NCBI RefSeq assembly: GCF_003026455.1
Contig: NZ_PYMB01000002.1
Location: 548,699-612,698, forward strand
Length of the DNA stretch: 64,000 nt
From: Photobacterium rosenbergii
GTDB lineage: Bacteria; Pseudomonadota; Gammaproteobacteria; Enterobacterales; Vibrionaceae
Direction: 5' to 3'
Below are positions 1-7,637 of the stretch, piece after piece; within the stretch, counting starts at the first letter, position 1, and every line of letters begins with the position of its first letter. Under the pieces are notes generated by a model, which was not told where the DNA came from, made no database searches, and worked only from the letters and a program-made list of their open reading frames with translations. Made by a program: the position numbers and the translations under genes.

Positions 1-727
1 GGTTGCTGATCATCAGAAACACTACGGGTAAAGTGAAGTAGTTATTATGGACGGACCGTCTTTTTCCCTCTAGGCCCGGCTTGGGATCGACAGGCTTACC
101 GGCGGTAACTTGCCGGACCATCTTACGTTGTCCGGGAATAATTTTGAGAAAAACATTGTTCGCCATAATTGAGCCGATAAGGGCGCCCATATGGATAAAT
201 GCACCACGACCGCTGAAAATCTGGCTGAACCCGTAGAAAAATAGCGCACCCATTAGCAGCATTACGGGAATAAACACGCTCTGCTTCCGGCTTATCGGTG
301 AACGTAAAATTAGCTCATAGGCTATGACACCCAGAACAATTCCTCCTACACCCATTGCAATCGCTTCGTGAATACTGAGTGCCATAACCCTTGGATCGAT
401 TAGGTAGGCTTGGGCGTTAAAATAGTACATCCAAAACAGCAACAGCGTACCAGTGATCCAAGTGGTGTATGCTTCCCACTTGAACCAGTGTAATTGTTCG
501 GGCATTGCTGGTGGTGCAGCTTGGTACTTGGCAACTTCGTAAAAGCCTCCCCCGTGGACGGCCCATAGATCGCCCTTGATACCTTGTTTCTTTTTATGTT
601 CTGGAGGCGTTTTCAAACTGTTATCGAGCCAAGTGAAATAAAAGCTCGCCCCGATCCAGGCAAACGCACAAATGACATGAAACCATTTGATGAATAGTGA
701 TATCCATTCATAGAGTTGTGGCCACAT
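1..727 (-). CDS. puuD: Urate hydroxylase PuuD, N-terminal part (runs off the window)
   Basis: The frame opens at the ATG whose complement lies at 725-727 and stays open to the window edge, giving 242 residues of an incomplete protein. It is strongly hydrophobic, with several membrane segments, starting MWPQLYEWISLFIKWFHVI and reaching a conserved HNNYFTLPVVFLMISN segment near the edge. This matches the membrane urate oxidase family PuuD, whose members oxidise urate to 5-hydroxyisourate and usually carry a C-terminal cytochrome c domain of which nothing is visible here. The next two genes on the same strand encode the following two pathway steps, which supports the call. Only the family and the partial state are certain. 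Confidence 0.85.
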   Translation of the reverse strand, partial: MWPQLYEWISLFIKWFHVICAFAWIGASFYFTWLDNSLKTPPEHKKKQGIKGDLWAVHGGGFYEVAKYQAAPPAMPEQLHWFKWEAYTTWITGTLLLFWMYYFNAQAYLIDPRVMALSIHEAIAMGVGGIVLGVIAYELILRSPISRKQSVFIPVMLLMGALFFYGFSQIFSGRGAFIHMGALIGSIMANNVFLKIIPGQRKMVRQVTAGKPVDPKPGLEGKRRSVHNNYFTLPVVFLMISN

Positions 728-791
728 AGATTCCTTTCCTTTTATTATTTTTTGTTGACTTTACTTGTTCGTTTTTTTGTTCTTCTGAGTG

Positions 792-1115
792 TTAGCTTCC
801 CCTATATGTGCTGTATGAATAGGGTGATAACAAAAGGGGGATGTGATAGTGCCTGTCATCGGTAACGCAAAAGGTCACCCTGACTTCAGGAAAAAAAGCC
901 TCACCGAACTGTTGCTTGCAATACTTATCGGTATCGAAAACTAAAGTGTATTGCCCCTGATAGAGTTCTATTTCTTCAAAGCGAACGCGACCATCACTGT
1001 CTGTGAGTTGTTGATCCAGCGGGGTAGGTGTCGTGGCGTGATACAACGAGATGGCAATACCGGCAGCAGGTGTGCCCTTGCTGGTATCAAGGATATGGCA
1101 ACTTAGCGTTCTCAT
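792..1115 (-). CDS. uraH: 5-hydroxyisourate hydrolase (transthyretin-like)
   Basis: A 107-residue protein of the transthyretin-related family, which hydrolyses 5-hydroxyisourate to OHCU. It shows the conserved N-terminal SCHILDTSKGTPA block with a family histidine at residue 7, and it ends in the diagnostic tetrapeptide YRGS. The length is normal for the family, and no signal peptide is seen, so the enzyme should be cytoplasmic. The start ATG overlaps the uraD stop by 4 bases (ATGA), indicating translational coupling, and puuD follows downstream on the same strand. Gene order uraD-uraH-puuD makes a three-step route from urate to allantoin. Confidence 0.93.
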   Translation of the reverse strand: MRTLSCHILDTSKGTPAAGIAISLYHATTPTPLDQQLTDSDGRVRFEEIELYQGQYTLVFDTDKYCKQQFGEAFFPEVRVTFCVTDDRHYHIPLLLSPYSYSTYRGS

Positions 1116-1597
1116 TGGAATGCCTCCATGCGGTGTTTGCTGATTTTAATTTGCTCTTCAGATGCGGTTTTAAGTTCTTGATCAAAGCTCCTATCGATCC
1201 GTGCTTTAATGAGCCTGAGCATTTCGGCGGCAGTTTTATCCGAGGCGAATACGATAAAAATAAATCCGAATTTATCGAAATAGGCTTGGTTAAATTGATG
1301 GAGGGAGAGCAGCACCTCAGGGTCGGCTGCGCTGACTTGTTGCTGCTCTTGTTGGCTGAGGCTCTTTCCTTGGGCGTATTTTTTGTTCAGTGAATCCAAA
1401 TCACCGATCATAGGGTGGCCTTCGAATGCTTCCAACCAGTCGGCAGCAACCATGGCTTCAAAAGCATGGTCACTGGCTTTTATGAAGTCGGCATAGTGCT
1501 TATATGGCCCCATCCTTTGCATCTTGGCGCACCAGAACTGACTGGTACAAATACCTGCAAGCTGCTGGTTATCTAGGGCTAAGGGGTATGCTGTCAT
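1112..1597 (-). CDS. uraD: OHCU decarboxylase
   Basis: Decarboxylates 2-oxo-4-hydroxy-4-carboxy-5-ureidoimidazoline to S-allantoin, the third step of urate breakdown. The sequence holds the family motif HPMIGD with the catalytic histidine, followed by an acidic SAADPEVLLSLHQFNQAYFD helix region. I chose the second ATG (complement at 1595-1597, 161 residues) because AGGAAG lies just before it; an ATG 12 bases further upstream has no visible ribosome binding site. It is the first gene of the leftward ureide operon. A RutR-type box sits about 60 bases upstream. Confidence 0.9.
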   Translation of the reverse strand: MTAYPLALDNQQLAGICTSQFWCAKMQRMGPYKHYADFIKASDHAFEAMVAADWLEAFEGHPMIGDLDSLNKKYAQGKSLSQQEQQQVSAADPEVLLSLHQFNQAYFDKFGFIFIVFASDKTAAEMLRLIKARIDRSFDQELKTASEEQIKISKHRMEAFQ

Positions 1598-1657
1598 TGT
1601 CTTCCTCATTGGTAATACAAAAGAGATCTATTGCTTTAATTGTTTCAATGCAAAAAG

Positions 1658-1673
1658 TTGACCAACTGTTCAG
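1658..1673. promoter_or_regulatory. RutR-type operator
   Basis: The sequence TTGACCAACTGTTCAG fits the known RutR consensus TTGACCA-N2-TGGTCAA at 12 of 14 specified positions. It lies between the divergent uraD and the RutR-like tetR gene, about 60 bases upstream of the uraD start. It is therefore the best candidate binding site for the regulator encoded at 1852. Binding is inferred. Confidence 0.55.
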
Positions 1674-1851
1674 GTTTAGTGGTGGCGGGGCTTCGGACTG
1701 AATTTCATGGATTTTTTGCGGGAGCATTCGAGCAATCATGGTGCAGTTGCACGCTTTTTGTGCGTCAGGTTGAATAACGTTGGTGGCTTGACATATCAGC
1801 TATTGAAGGGGTCTACTGGGTAGTAACAAGGACTTAGGGGATGGTTGTTGA

Positions 1852-2493
1852 ATGGATACAAAGAGTGTTGCAGTTGAGGAAAGCGGTGGGGAAATTAGGC
1901 GCCGAAACCAAGCATTAATTCTGCAGGCATCAGCTGAAGAGTTTGCCAAGTATGGCTTTAAAGGTACCTCTCTGCAGTCCATAGCCGACAAAGTCAGCTT
2001 GCCAAAAGCCAATATCCTTTATTACTTCAAATCGAAAACGGGGTTATATAAAGCGCTACTGCAAGACATTGTGACAATGTGGAACGACGGTTTTGCAGAA
2101 GAAGCTGCCAGCCAGCCACCGAATGACGTTTTGGCCGCTTATATCAACAAGAAAATGCGTTATAGCCGAGAGCATCCCCAGGCGTCGAAAATTTTTGCGA
2201 TGGAGATAATCCAAGGGGCCCCGGTTATCGGAGAAGATATTCACTTGCCGATGATTGAGTGGTCACAGAAAAAAATCACAGTAATTCAAGCATGGGTTGA
2301 GCAAGGATTGATAAGGCCGGTTCAGCCAATGTACTTGCTCTATCTCATTTGGGGGGCGACACAATTCTATGCAGACTTTGATACCGAAATAGGTTTGCTG
2401 CAAGGGAAGTCATTAACAGAGCAAGAATTTGATGAAGCTCGTCAGTTTATTGTAGATATGGTATTACGTGGTATTGCCGTCGAGAAAAGTTAA
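1852..2493 (+). CDS. TetR-family regulator, RutR-like
   Basis: A 213-residue TetR repressor. The N-terminal helix-turn-helix spans roughly residues 18-65, with the sequence FKGTSLQSIADKVSLPKANI followed by LYYFKSKTGLYKALL. The C-terminal part, from about residue 80, resembles the YcdC/RutR ligand domain (AMEIIQGAP, LIWGATQFYADF). RutR of Escherichia coli senses uracil and thymine and controls pyrimidine and purine catabolism. The gene is divergent from the ureide operon and a RutR-type box lies between them. I infer that it regulates uraD-uraH-puuD; the effector could be uracil or a purine intermediate. Confidence 0.85.
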   Translation: MDTKSVAVEESGGEIRRRNQALILQASAEEFAKYGFKGTSLQSIADKVSLPKANILYYFKSKTGLYKALLQDIVTMWNDGFAEEAASQPPNDVLAAYINKKMRYSREHPQASKIFAMEIIQGAPVIGEDIHLPMIEWSQKKITVIQAWVEQGLIRPVQPMYLLYLIWGATQFYADFDTEIGLLQGKSLTEQEFDEARQFIVDMVLRGIAVEKS

Positions 2494-2520
2494 TTGATAA
2501 GACAGCAGTAAAATAAACAA

Positions 2521-2551
2521 AAGCCGTTGCTTGGCAACGGCTTCCTTTTTT
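2521..2551. terminator. Rho-independent terminator, probably bidirectional
   Basis: Inverted repeat AAGCCGTTGC / GCAACGGCTT around a short loop, followed by CCTTTTTT on the plus strand; A-rich sequence on the left gives a T-run on the other strand. It sits between the convergent tetR and doxX genes and can serve both. Confidence 0.85.
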
Positions 2552-2574
2552 ATGCTGACTGAATTTCTTTAATT

Positions 2575-3165
2575 TTATTTTTTGTTGATAGCTTTGCGTA
2601 GCCAGTAGTCTGCGCTCACGTAGCGGCCACCACCGAAGAAGAACAGTACCAAGAGCATAACAAAATACGTAATGGAGAATTCCATGCCGTTATTTAGGAT
2701 CACCGGGTCGCCAAGTTCAGTAATGTAGTTGTATCGGCCAGGGAAGTTTTCTGCCAACCACACAATGAAGTTGTTGAAGCGTACCGCAGATTCCATATCG
2801 TTCGACGCAATCGCCAACCAACCGTGACTCATGTGAACCATGGCACTGGCTACTGTCATTACCACCATCATAGGAATGGAGATCAAGCGGGTGAATAGAC
2901 CCAGAGCGATACAAATTAGGCCGGTCACTTCGGTAGCGGTCGCAAGGAAAGCCAGTAACTCAGGAAACGGTAAGTTCAAACCGCCAGCTGATTTTGGTGA
3001 GGCGAAGAACTCGACTGTACCGCTAAACCCCATGACTTTCGAGTGGGCACCTTCATAAATCACTGGCAATAGAAACAGGCGGCAGCCTAGTAGAGCTATA
3101 AAATCGAAGCGTTTGCATTTTTCGAAAATGCCGTCAAAAAATGACGTGATTGATTGGATCATCAT
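2575..3165 (-). CDS. DoxX-family membrane protein (HvfD-like)
   Basis: A DoxX-type integral membrane protein with about four transmembrane segments and the family blocks GCRLFLLPVIYEGAHSKVMG and FNNFIVWLAENFP. I place the start at the ATG with complement 3163-3165 (196 residues), because CAGGAG lies 4-5 bases upstream; a longer frame begins 32 codons earlier without a good site. It is the last gene of the MBL-hvfA-hvfB-hvfC-doxX operon, 44 bases behind hvfC. DoxX proteins often accompany DUF692/DUF2063 pairs. Its role is unproven; redox partnership or help in export of the peptide product are possibilities. Confidence 0.82.
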   Translation of the reverse strand: MMIQSITSFFDGIFEKCKRFDFIALLGCRLFLLPVIYEGAHSKVMGFSGTVEFFASPKSAGGLNLPFPELLAFLATATEVTGLICIALGLFTRLISIPMMVVMTVASAMVHMSHGWLAIASNDMESAVRFNNFIVWLAENFPGRYNYITELGDPVILNNGMEFSITYFVMLLVLFFFGGGRYVSADYWLRKAINKK

Positions 3166-3209
3166 TAATCTCCTGATGATTAATTTGATATTAATATGGC
3201 TATCAATGG

Positions 3210-3908
3210 CTAGTGTTGACTTAAGATCACCAAGCCAGTTTGGTAATAGTGCTTTATCCACTCATGGATGTAGTTTTCCGATAGTTGAGGTATTACTTGA
3301 GCGAGTAATTCATCTACGGAAATAGAGTATTGATTACTGACTATTTCCAATATGTATCGGTCGTTATAACCCAGTGGTTGAGAAAGCACCTGGTGTTTCA
3401 TATTTCGGTATATCGCATAGGCTTGAAGTTCCTGATTAACTTTATGGAAAGCGATTTCATTATCGTTAATTGAAAATGGAACCTGGATAAAGGTGACCGT
3501 CGGATTTAACTCAACCCTATACTCAGTTAGCAATGCCTTTTCTGAAAAAATATCGCTATGGGCTTTCACCCCTTCGGTATTTATTTCAGTGTTGAATATC
3601 ACCCATTCATATTCCAGCAACGTTTTAAGCTCTGGTTTAACAGCATGGTGTCCAGACTGTATAAAGCGAACAAACTCTGTGGCGATATGATGAAATTCAG
3701 GCTCTATTGCTTGGCTATGTTCAACAAACGCCGTAACCAAATTATTTAACTCATTTTCCTGAAGTTGTTGGCTGAACATCGGAAAAGTTTGGTTAACGAC
3801 GCTATGAACATTGCCCCAAATAAAGTCATGGTATTGCCCAATGCTTGTTTCCCTGTGTTCATTATGCTGACGGACTCCGTCAGCAAATGCCTGCATCAGA
3901 GAGAGCAT
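3210..3908 (-). CDS. hvfC: DUF2063 family partner of the MNIO enzyme (HvfC-like)
   Basis: A protein of the DUF2063/HvfC family, sometimes annotated as putative DNA-binding. In characterised clusters such proteins bind the precursor peptide and form a complex with the DUF692 iron enzyme. Conserved family features seen are the N-terminal LMQAFADGV helix, the YHDFIWGNVHSVVNQTFPMF segment and the LLEYEWVIFNTE segment. The frame is open up to 3962, but that start would overlap hvfB by 83 bases; I prefer the ATG at 3908 (232 residues), directly before the conserved domain, with a 29-base overlap. The overlap indicates coupling to hvfB. Confidence 0.8.
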   Translation of the reverse strand: MLSLMQAFADGVRQHNEHRETSIGQYHDFIWGNVHSVVNQTFPMFSQQLQENELNNLVTAFVEHSQAIEPEFHHIATEFVRFIQSGHHAVKPELKTLLEYEWVIFNTEINTEGVKAHSDIFSEKALLTEYRVELNPTVTFIQVPFSINDNEIAFHKVNQELQAYAIYRNMKHQVLSQPLGYNDRYILEIVSNQYSISVDELLAQVIPQLSENYIHEWIKHYYQTGLVILSQH

Positions 3909-4779
3909 GTTGCTTGGTGGACAGTGCATATGCTTCGATCTCATTCTGTTCATGATTGCCATTCATCGCGTACTGATGTATTTGGCAAAGTTCCTGGGTC
4001 AATTCTTCGAGCGATGGCACAAAGTGATCCCGTTCAAGTAACAAAGGTCTTGGACCATGAAAATCGAAGACATGCCTAGCCAGTTCGATCACTTCAGCGG
4101 TTACCGCTTTGCCATGGGTATCAAGTAGCGAGTTATCTTGTTGTTTCAAATGCCCCGCGATATGGAAATACCGAATAGCTTTTGAGGGTAAACCTTTAAT
4201 CATCTCTAACGCGTTATAACCGTGGTTGGTTGCATTAACAAAGACGTTATTTATATCTAGCAATATTTCACATTGGGTCTTCTCAATAAGCTGTGAGAAA
4301 AACTCGGCTTCTTCGATATCTCCTGGATAGCTGTAATAATAGGAGATGTTTTCCAACACCAGTGGCCGCTGCAAAATATCTTGTACCGCATTGATCCTAC
4401 CTGATAAATAGTTCAGGTTTTCCCTGTGTCTTGGTATTGGCAATAGGTCATACAGGTAACCTTTGCTGTCACGAGAGAAGCTTAGGTGTTCGCTGTAGAT
4501 TTCAATATTGAATTTATCCAAAAAGGTGCCAACTTGTTTAACAAATTCCTTATTAAGCGGTTGGGCGTCACCAATAGATAAACTCAAACCGTGCGCAACG
4601 AGAGGATATTTTTCTGCAATTATCTCAAGTGCGTCTTGCTTAACTCCGCCAATACTCATCCAGTTCTCAGGTGCCAATTCTAGAAAGTCAATGTCAATAT
4701 TGGCTGGTTGCTGGCAGAGAATATCCATATGTTCGTTACGAAGACCTATCCCTTTGCTAAAAGGTGTTATTGTCCGCAT
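3880..4779 (-). CDS. hvfB: DUF692 multinuclear non-heme iron oxidative enzyme (HvfB-like)
   Basis: A DUF692 (MNIO) enzyme of 299 residues with a TIM-barrel-like fold; known relatives oxidise cysteines in a precursor peptide to copper-binding heterocycles or thioamides. Probable metal ligands are visible in order: AHGLSLSIG (His), SEHLSF (Glu, His), LVLENISYY (Glu), LLDINNVFVNATNHG (Asp, Asn, His), YFHIAGH (His), LLDTHG (Asp, His) and LLLERD (Glu). I chose the ATG at 4779, which overlaps the hvfA stop by 13 bases and is preceded by AGGTGGG; an ATG five codons upstream is also possible. Neighbours are its presumed substrate HvfA upstream and partner HvfC downstream. Confidence 0.9.
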   Translation of the reverse strand: MRTITPFSKGIGLRNEHMDILCQQPANIDIDFLELAPENWMSIGGVKQDALEIIAEKYPLVAHGLSLSIGDAQPLNKEFVKQVGTFLDKFNIEIYSEHLSFSRDSKGYLYDLLPIPRHRENLNYLSGRINAVQDILQRPLVLENISYYYSYPGDIEEAEFFSQLIEKTQCEILLDINNVFVNATNHGYNALEMIKGLPSKAIRYFHIAGHLKQQDNSLLDTHGKAVTAEVIELARHVFDFHGPRPLLLERDHFVPSLEELTQELCQIHQYAMNGNHEQNEIEAYALSTKQHALSDAGIC

Positions 4780-5093
4780 AACCCACCTGCGCATTTTCCT
4801 GGCTGGGCGACAGTGGCTTTATCTGGTGTTAGGCCTTGGCCTGAAATGCCACATTTACCATCGCGAGCCCTGACCAATTTATCTTGTGGGTTTGAATTTA
4901 ACTCAACCTTGGCAAAGATTTTCTCGGTACCACATTTACCACTGGCACATTTACCGCCGTTGTTGCTGCTAGGGGCTGATACAACGGGCTTTTGCGCGGC
5001 TGGTGCGCTGTCCTGGGACTCTGCCTGTACAGCGCCTGCGTTCATTGCCAGTACGGATGTCATTGCGATAGAAAGTACGATCTTATTGTTCAT
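4767..5093 (-). CDS. hvfA: Cys-rich secreted precursor peptide (HvfA-like RiPP)
   Basis: A 108-residue exported small protein. Residues 1-24 form a Sec signal peptide ending AVQA, followed by a low-complexity Ser/Ala/Pro linker. The mature part has five cysteines in Gly-Lys-Cys contexts: GGKCASGKCG, RDGKCG, and the C-terminal PGKCAGGLCGQ. Known HvfA peptides carry EGKCG motifs that the HvfB enzyme converts to oxazolone/thioamide copper ligands; here none of the motifs begins with Glu. GGAG lies 7 bases before the start, and the gene begins inside the end of the MBL gene (11-base overlap). Function inferred: periplasmic copper binding or protection. Confidence 0.8.
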   Translation of the reverse strand: MNNKIVLSIAMTSVLAMNAGAVQAESQDSAPAAQKPVVSAPSSNNGGKCASGKCGTEKIFAKVELNSNPQDKLVRARDGKCGISGQGLTPDKATVAQPGKCAGGLCGQ

Positions 5094-6039
5094 TGTTTAG
5101 CTCCATAATTGCGCTCATTGGGTAACTAGATAGGTCGCGGCCTGCGTAAACTGGACCTTTATAGTATTTTTTCACGACTTCGATATCTTCATCTTTCAGT
5201 GCCAGGCCTTTACCCATCCAGTGGTTGAGAACCAGTGCTTTAGGGTTGATGGTCTGGGCCATTTTGCCGATTACTGAAGGGGAGCCATGCATGTAGTTGG
5301 AGATATCGTCAGCGTCCTCATAAATTGCCATTGGCATGACTAGCAGGTCGGCGCCTTTGGCGAAATCAATAAAGCTTTCATCTGAGCCATTGTTGTCGGC
5401 AGAGATGACCATGGTTCCTTCTTCAGACTCAATGCGGAAAGCGAGGGTAGGTGCATCACCATGTGGGATCCCTTTGGCGTAAATGGTTAGGCCATCCTCC
5501 TCGTAAACTTTTGTCCCGGTTTTCTTATGGAAGTCGACATCTTGGATAGATACAGGGAAAAGGCCGTCGCTGCCGTCATAAATTCCGTTAAGATAAGCGT
5601 ATGCGCCAGAGTCACGGTTGAATTGTGCATCCATATATTCAGTCAGGCTTGGGAAAGCACCTTCCCCTGTAGGGCCCGCAATCGCCAGAGTAGAAGAGCG
5701 GTCGAAGAAGTAGCCGCCTTTTAGTAGTGCTGGTAAGTCAGTCACGTGGTCTGTATGGAAGTGGGTAACACCCAAGAAGTCGAGCTCTTCCATGCGTGAA
5801 CCTGATTGGCCGAAGCGTAGGTAAACGCCGGCACCGGCATCGATAAGGATTTTGGATTTACCTTTCCACCAAATGACTTCACCAGAAGAAGCCCGGACAT
5901 CATCGGTAATAGGGCCGCCTGAGCCTAGCAACTGTAGAGTGTAATCAGTGTCAGCTGGCTTTAGGGGAATTGCGTAAGACATACTTGAAGCAAGTGTTAA
6001 ACCTGTAGCAACAAGTAGTGTTTTTAATGTGAATTTCAT
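5083..6039 (-). CDS. Exported metallo-beta-lactamase-fold hydrolase
   Basis: A 318-residue protein with a clear signal peptide (MKFTLKTLLVATGLTLASSMSYA), so it should act in the periplasm. The MBL signature HFHTDH stands near residue 92, and further metal-ligand candidates are PHGDAP, ISADNNG and LNHWMG. The family is broad (RNase Z/arylsulfatase-like branch) and the substrate cannot be told. The gene overlaps hvfA by 11 bases and leads the five-gene operon, so a role linked to the modified peptide is likely by context only. It could equally be an unrelated hydrolase that was recruited to the operon. Confidence 0.8.
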   Translation of the reverse strand: MKFTLKTLLVATGLTLASSMSYAIPLKPADTDYTLQLLGSGGPITDDVRASSGEVIWWKGKSKILIDAGAGVYLRFGQSGSRMEELDFLGVTHFHTDHVTDLPALLKGGYFFDRSSTLAIAGPTGEGAFPSLTEYMDAQFNRDSGAYAYLNGIYDGSDGLFPVSIQDVDFHKKTGTKVYEEDGLTIYAKGIPHGDAPTLAFRIESEEGTMVISADNNGSDESFIDFAKGADLLVMPMAIYEDADDISNYMHGSPSVIGKMAQTINPKALVLNHWMGKGLALKDEDIEVVKKYYKGPVYAGRDLSSYPMSAIMELNNEQ

Positions 6040-6252
6040 AGCGCTTACCTTTGTCGTTCAAGATTAACTTTGACTTAATTACTGCGAAAAATATCGTTTT
6101 ATTGATGTCGGTCAAAGCGTGTGGCTAAGATAAGAGATAAGTGGGGTTGTGTATATTTGATTGTGTTTAATTGATGGTTAACATCTGCTTAATCTGTTTC
6201 ACATTCATTGAGCTAGCTAATACCGATATGATTTTCTGTTGTCTGAAAAAAT
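6040..6252. other. Intergenic promoter region of the MBL-hvf operon
   Basis: About 210 bases between the MBL start and the cyd terminator. It is AT-rich and must hold the promoter of the leftward MBL-hvf operon. I saw no convincing CueR-type or Fur-type operator and no small gene. Confidence 0.5.
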
Positions 6253-6280
6253 AAAAAACTCGCCAAAAGGCGAGTTTTTT
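6253..6280 (-). terminator. Terminator of the cydABX operon
   Basis: Perfect stem AAAAAACTCGCC / GGCGAGTTTTTT with an AAAA loop. The symmetric A and T tracts let it work on either strand; it stands downstream of cydX on the minus strand. Confidence 0.88.
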
Positions 6281-6372
6281 ATTTTGAGTGAATGTTATCT
6301 CTATAAAATATTACGGAGGTTTATTTATAGAAAACGAATTCACCATATGTTGGCACTCATATTTTTATCGTA

Positions 6373-6477
6373 TTAGTGTTTTTTCCAGTTTCGCTCATTG
6401 CGTTCCATGCGGAATCCATTTTTAATTCCGATGTAGCTGGCGAAAGCCAAACCAATAACCCAGGCTGCATACCACAT
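6373..6477 (-). CDS. cydX: Cytochrome bd oxidase small subunit CydX
   Basis: A 34-residue single-pass membrane protein starting MWYAAWVIGLAFASYIGI and ending in a basic tail (RNWKKH). This is typical of CydX, which is needed for stability and heme binding of cytochrome bd-I. AGGAG lies 8 bases before the ATG, and the gene begins 12 bases after the cydB stop, in the usual cydA-cydB-cydX order. The identification rests on context and the Trp/aromatic N-terminal helix. Confidence 0.9.
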   Translation of the reverse strand: MWYAAWVIGLAFASYIGIKNGFRMERNERNWKKH

Positions 6478-6489
6478 AATAGCTGCTCC

Positions 6490-7626
6490 TTAATATAATG
6501 TTGTTTTGTTCTGTTCGATGTAACTCTTATCAACCCGGCCAAACATCTTGCGGTAGCACCACAAGGTATACCCGAGAATAATCGGTACCATGATGACAGC
6601 TATCAAGGCGACAATTCCCAGCGTCTTTTCACTTGATGTCGCATCCCATATTGTCAGGCTGTGGGATGGGTTGATACTCGATGGAATGATGAACGGGAAT
6701 AATGCGATACCCGCAGTCAGTATGATACTGGTCACCGTTATGCTCGACATCGCAAAAGCGGTACCGTCTTTTTGTTTTTTCGCTGATAGCGCTGTAAAGA
6801 TCGGTGCAATCACTGCCAGTGCCGGAATGATCCAAAGAACCGGATAGTGGTTGAAGTTCTGGAACAATCCGTGGGCAACAGTTACCACCTGTTTGTTAAG
6901 CGGGTTGGCTGCCGCATCTGTGACAACCGCGCTGGAAATATGGTAACCGTCTAGGTTGTAGGCCCAAATCCCGGCGATGACATATAGCGCTGCTGTTACA
7001 ATGGCTGATAACTCGCTAAAGGCGCAGGCTCTGGAATGCAACGAGCCGGTGGTTTTCATTTGTAGCCATGTTGAGCCTTGGGTCAGAATCATGCTGAGGC
7101 TAAGTAAACCACACAACAGGGCAAATGGATTTAGTAGCCCCCAAAAGCTGCCTTTGTAACTGGTCATTAGCAGGTCATTCAATACAAACGGGATACCTTG
7201 CATCAGGTTACCAAACGCGACACCAAATATGACGCTTGGAATCAAACCGCCGGCAAACAAAGCCTTGTCGCAGACATCTCGCCAGACTGGGCTATCGATT
7301 TTTGAACGGTAATCAAAGCCTAACGGGCGTAACCACAAGGATGCCAAGGCAAGCAGCATGGCAAAATAAAACCCAGAGAAAGAGACGGCGTAGACCAAAG
7401 GCCAGACGGCAAAAATAGCACCGCCAGCAGTTATCAACCAAACCTGGTTCCCGTCCCAGTGGGGACCGACAGTGTTGATCATTATGCGGCGATCCATGTC
7501 GCTCTTGCCCAGCACGGGCAATAGCATACTGACGCCCATGTCAAAACCATCGGTAATTGCAAAGCCAATAAGCAACAGGCCAATTATTACCCAAGCGACG
7601 CATCGCAGTGTTTCGTAATCAATCAT
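6490..7626 (-). CDS. cydB: Cytochrome bd ubiquinol oxidase subunit II
   Basis: A 378-residue polytopic membrane protein, near the length of Escherichia coli CydB (379). It starts MIDYETLRCVAWVIIGLLLI and contains the family blocks FAITDGFDMGVSMLLPVLGK and GPHWDGNQVWLITAGGAIFA. It pairs with CydA in the inner membrane to reduce oxygen with quinol at high affinity without pumping protons. It lies 11 bases after cydA and before cydX in one operon. Confidence 0.96.
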   Translation of the reverse strand: MIDYETLRCVAWVIIGLLLIGFAITDGFDMGVSMLLPVLGKSDMDRRIMINTVGPHWDGNQVWLITAGGAIFAVWPLVYAVSFSGFYFAMLLALASLWLRPLGFDYRSKIDSPVWRDVCDKALFAGGLIPSVIFGVAFGNLMQGIPFVLNDLLMTSYKGSFWGLLNPFALLCGLLSLSMILTQGSTWLQMKTTGSLHSRACAFSELSAIVTAALYVIAGIWAYNLDGYHISSAVVTDAAANPLNKQVVTVAHGLFQNFNHYPVLWIIPALAVIAPIFTALSAKKQKDGTAFAMSSITVTSIILTAGIALFPFIIPSSINPSHSLTIWDATSSEKTLGIVALIAVIMVPIILGYTLWCYRKMFGRVDKSYIEQNKTTLY

Positions 7627-7637
7627 AATAGCATTCC

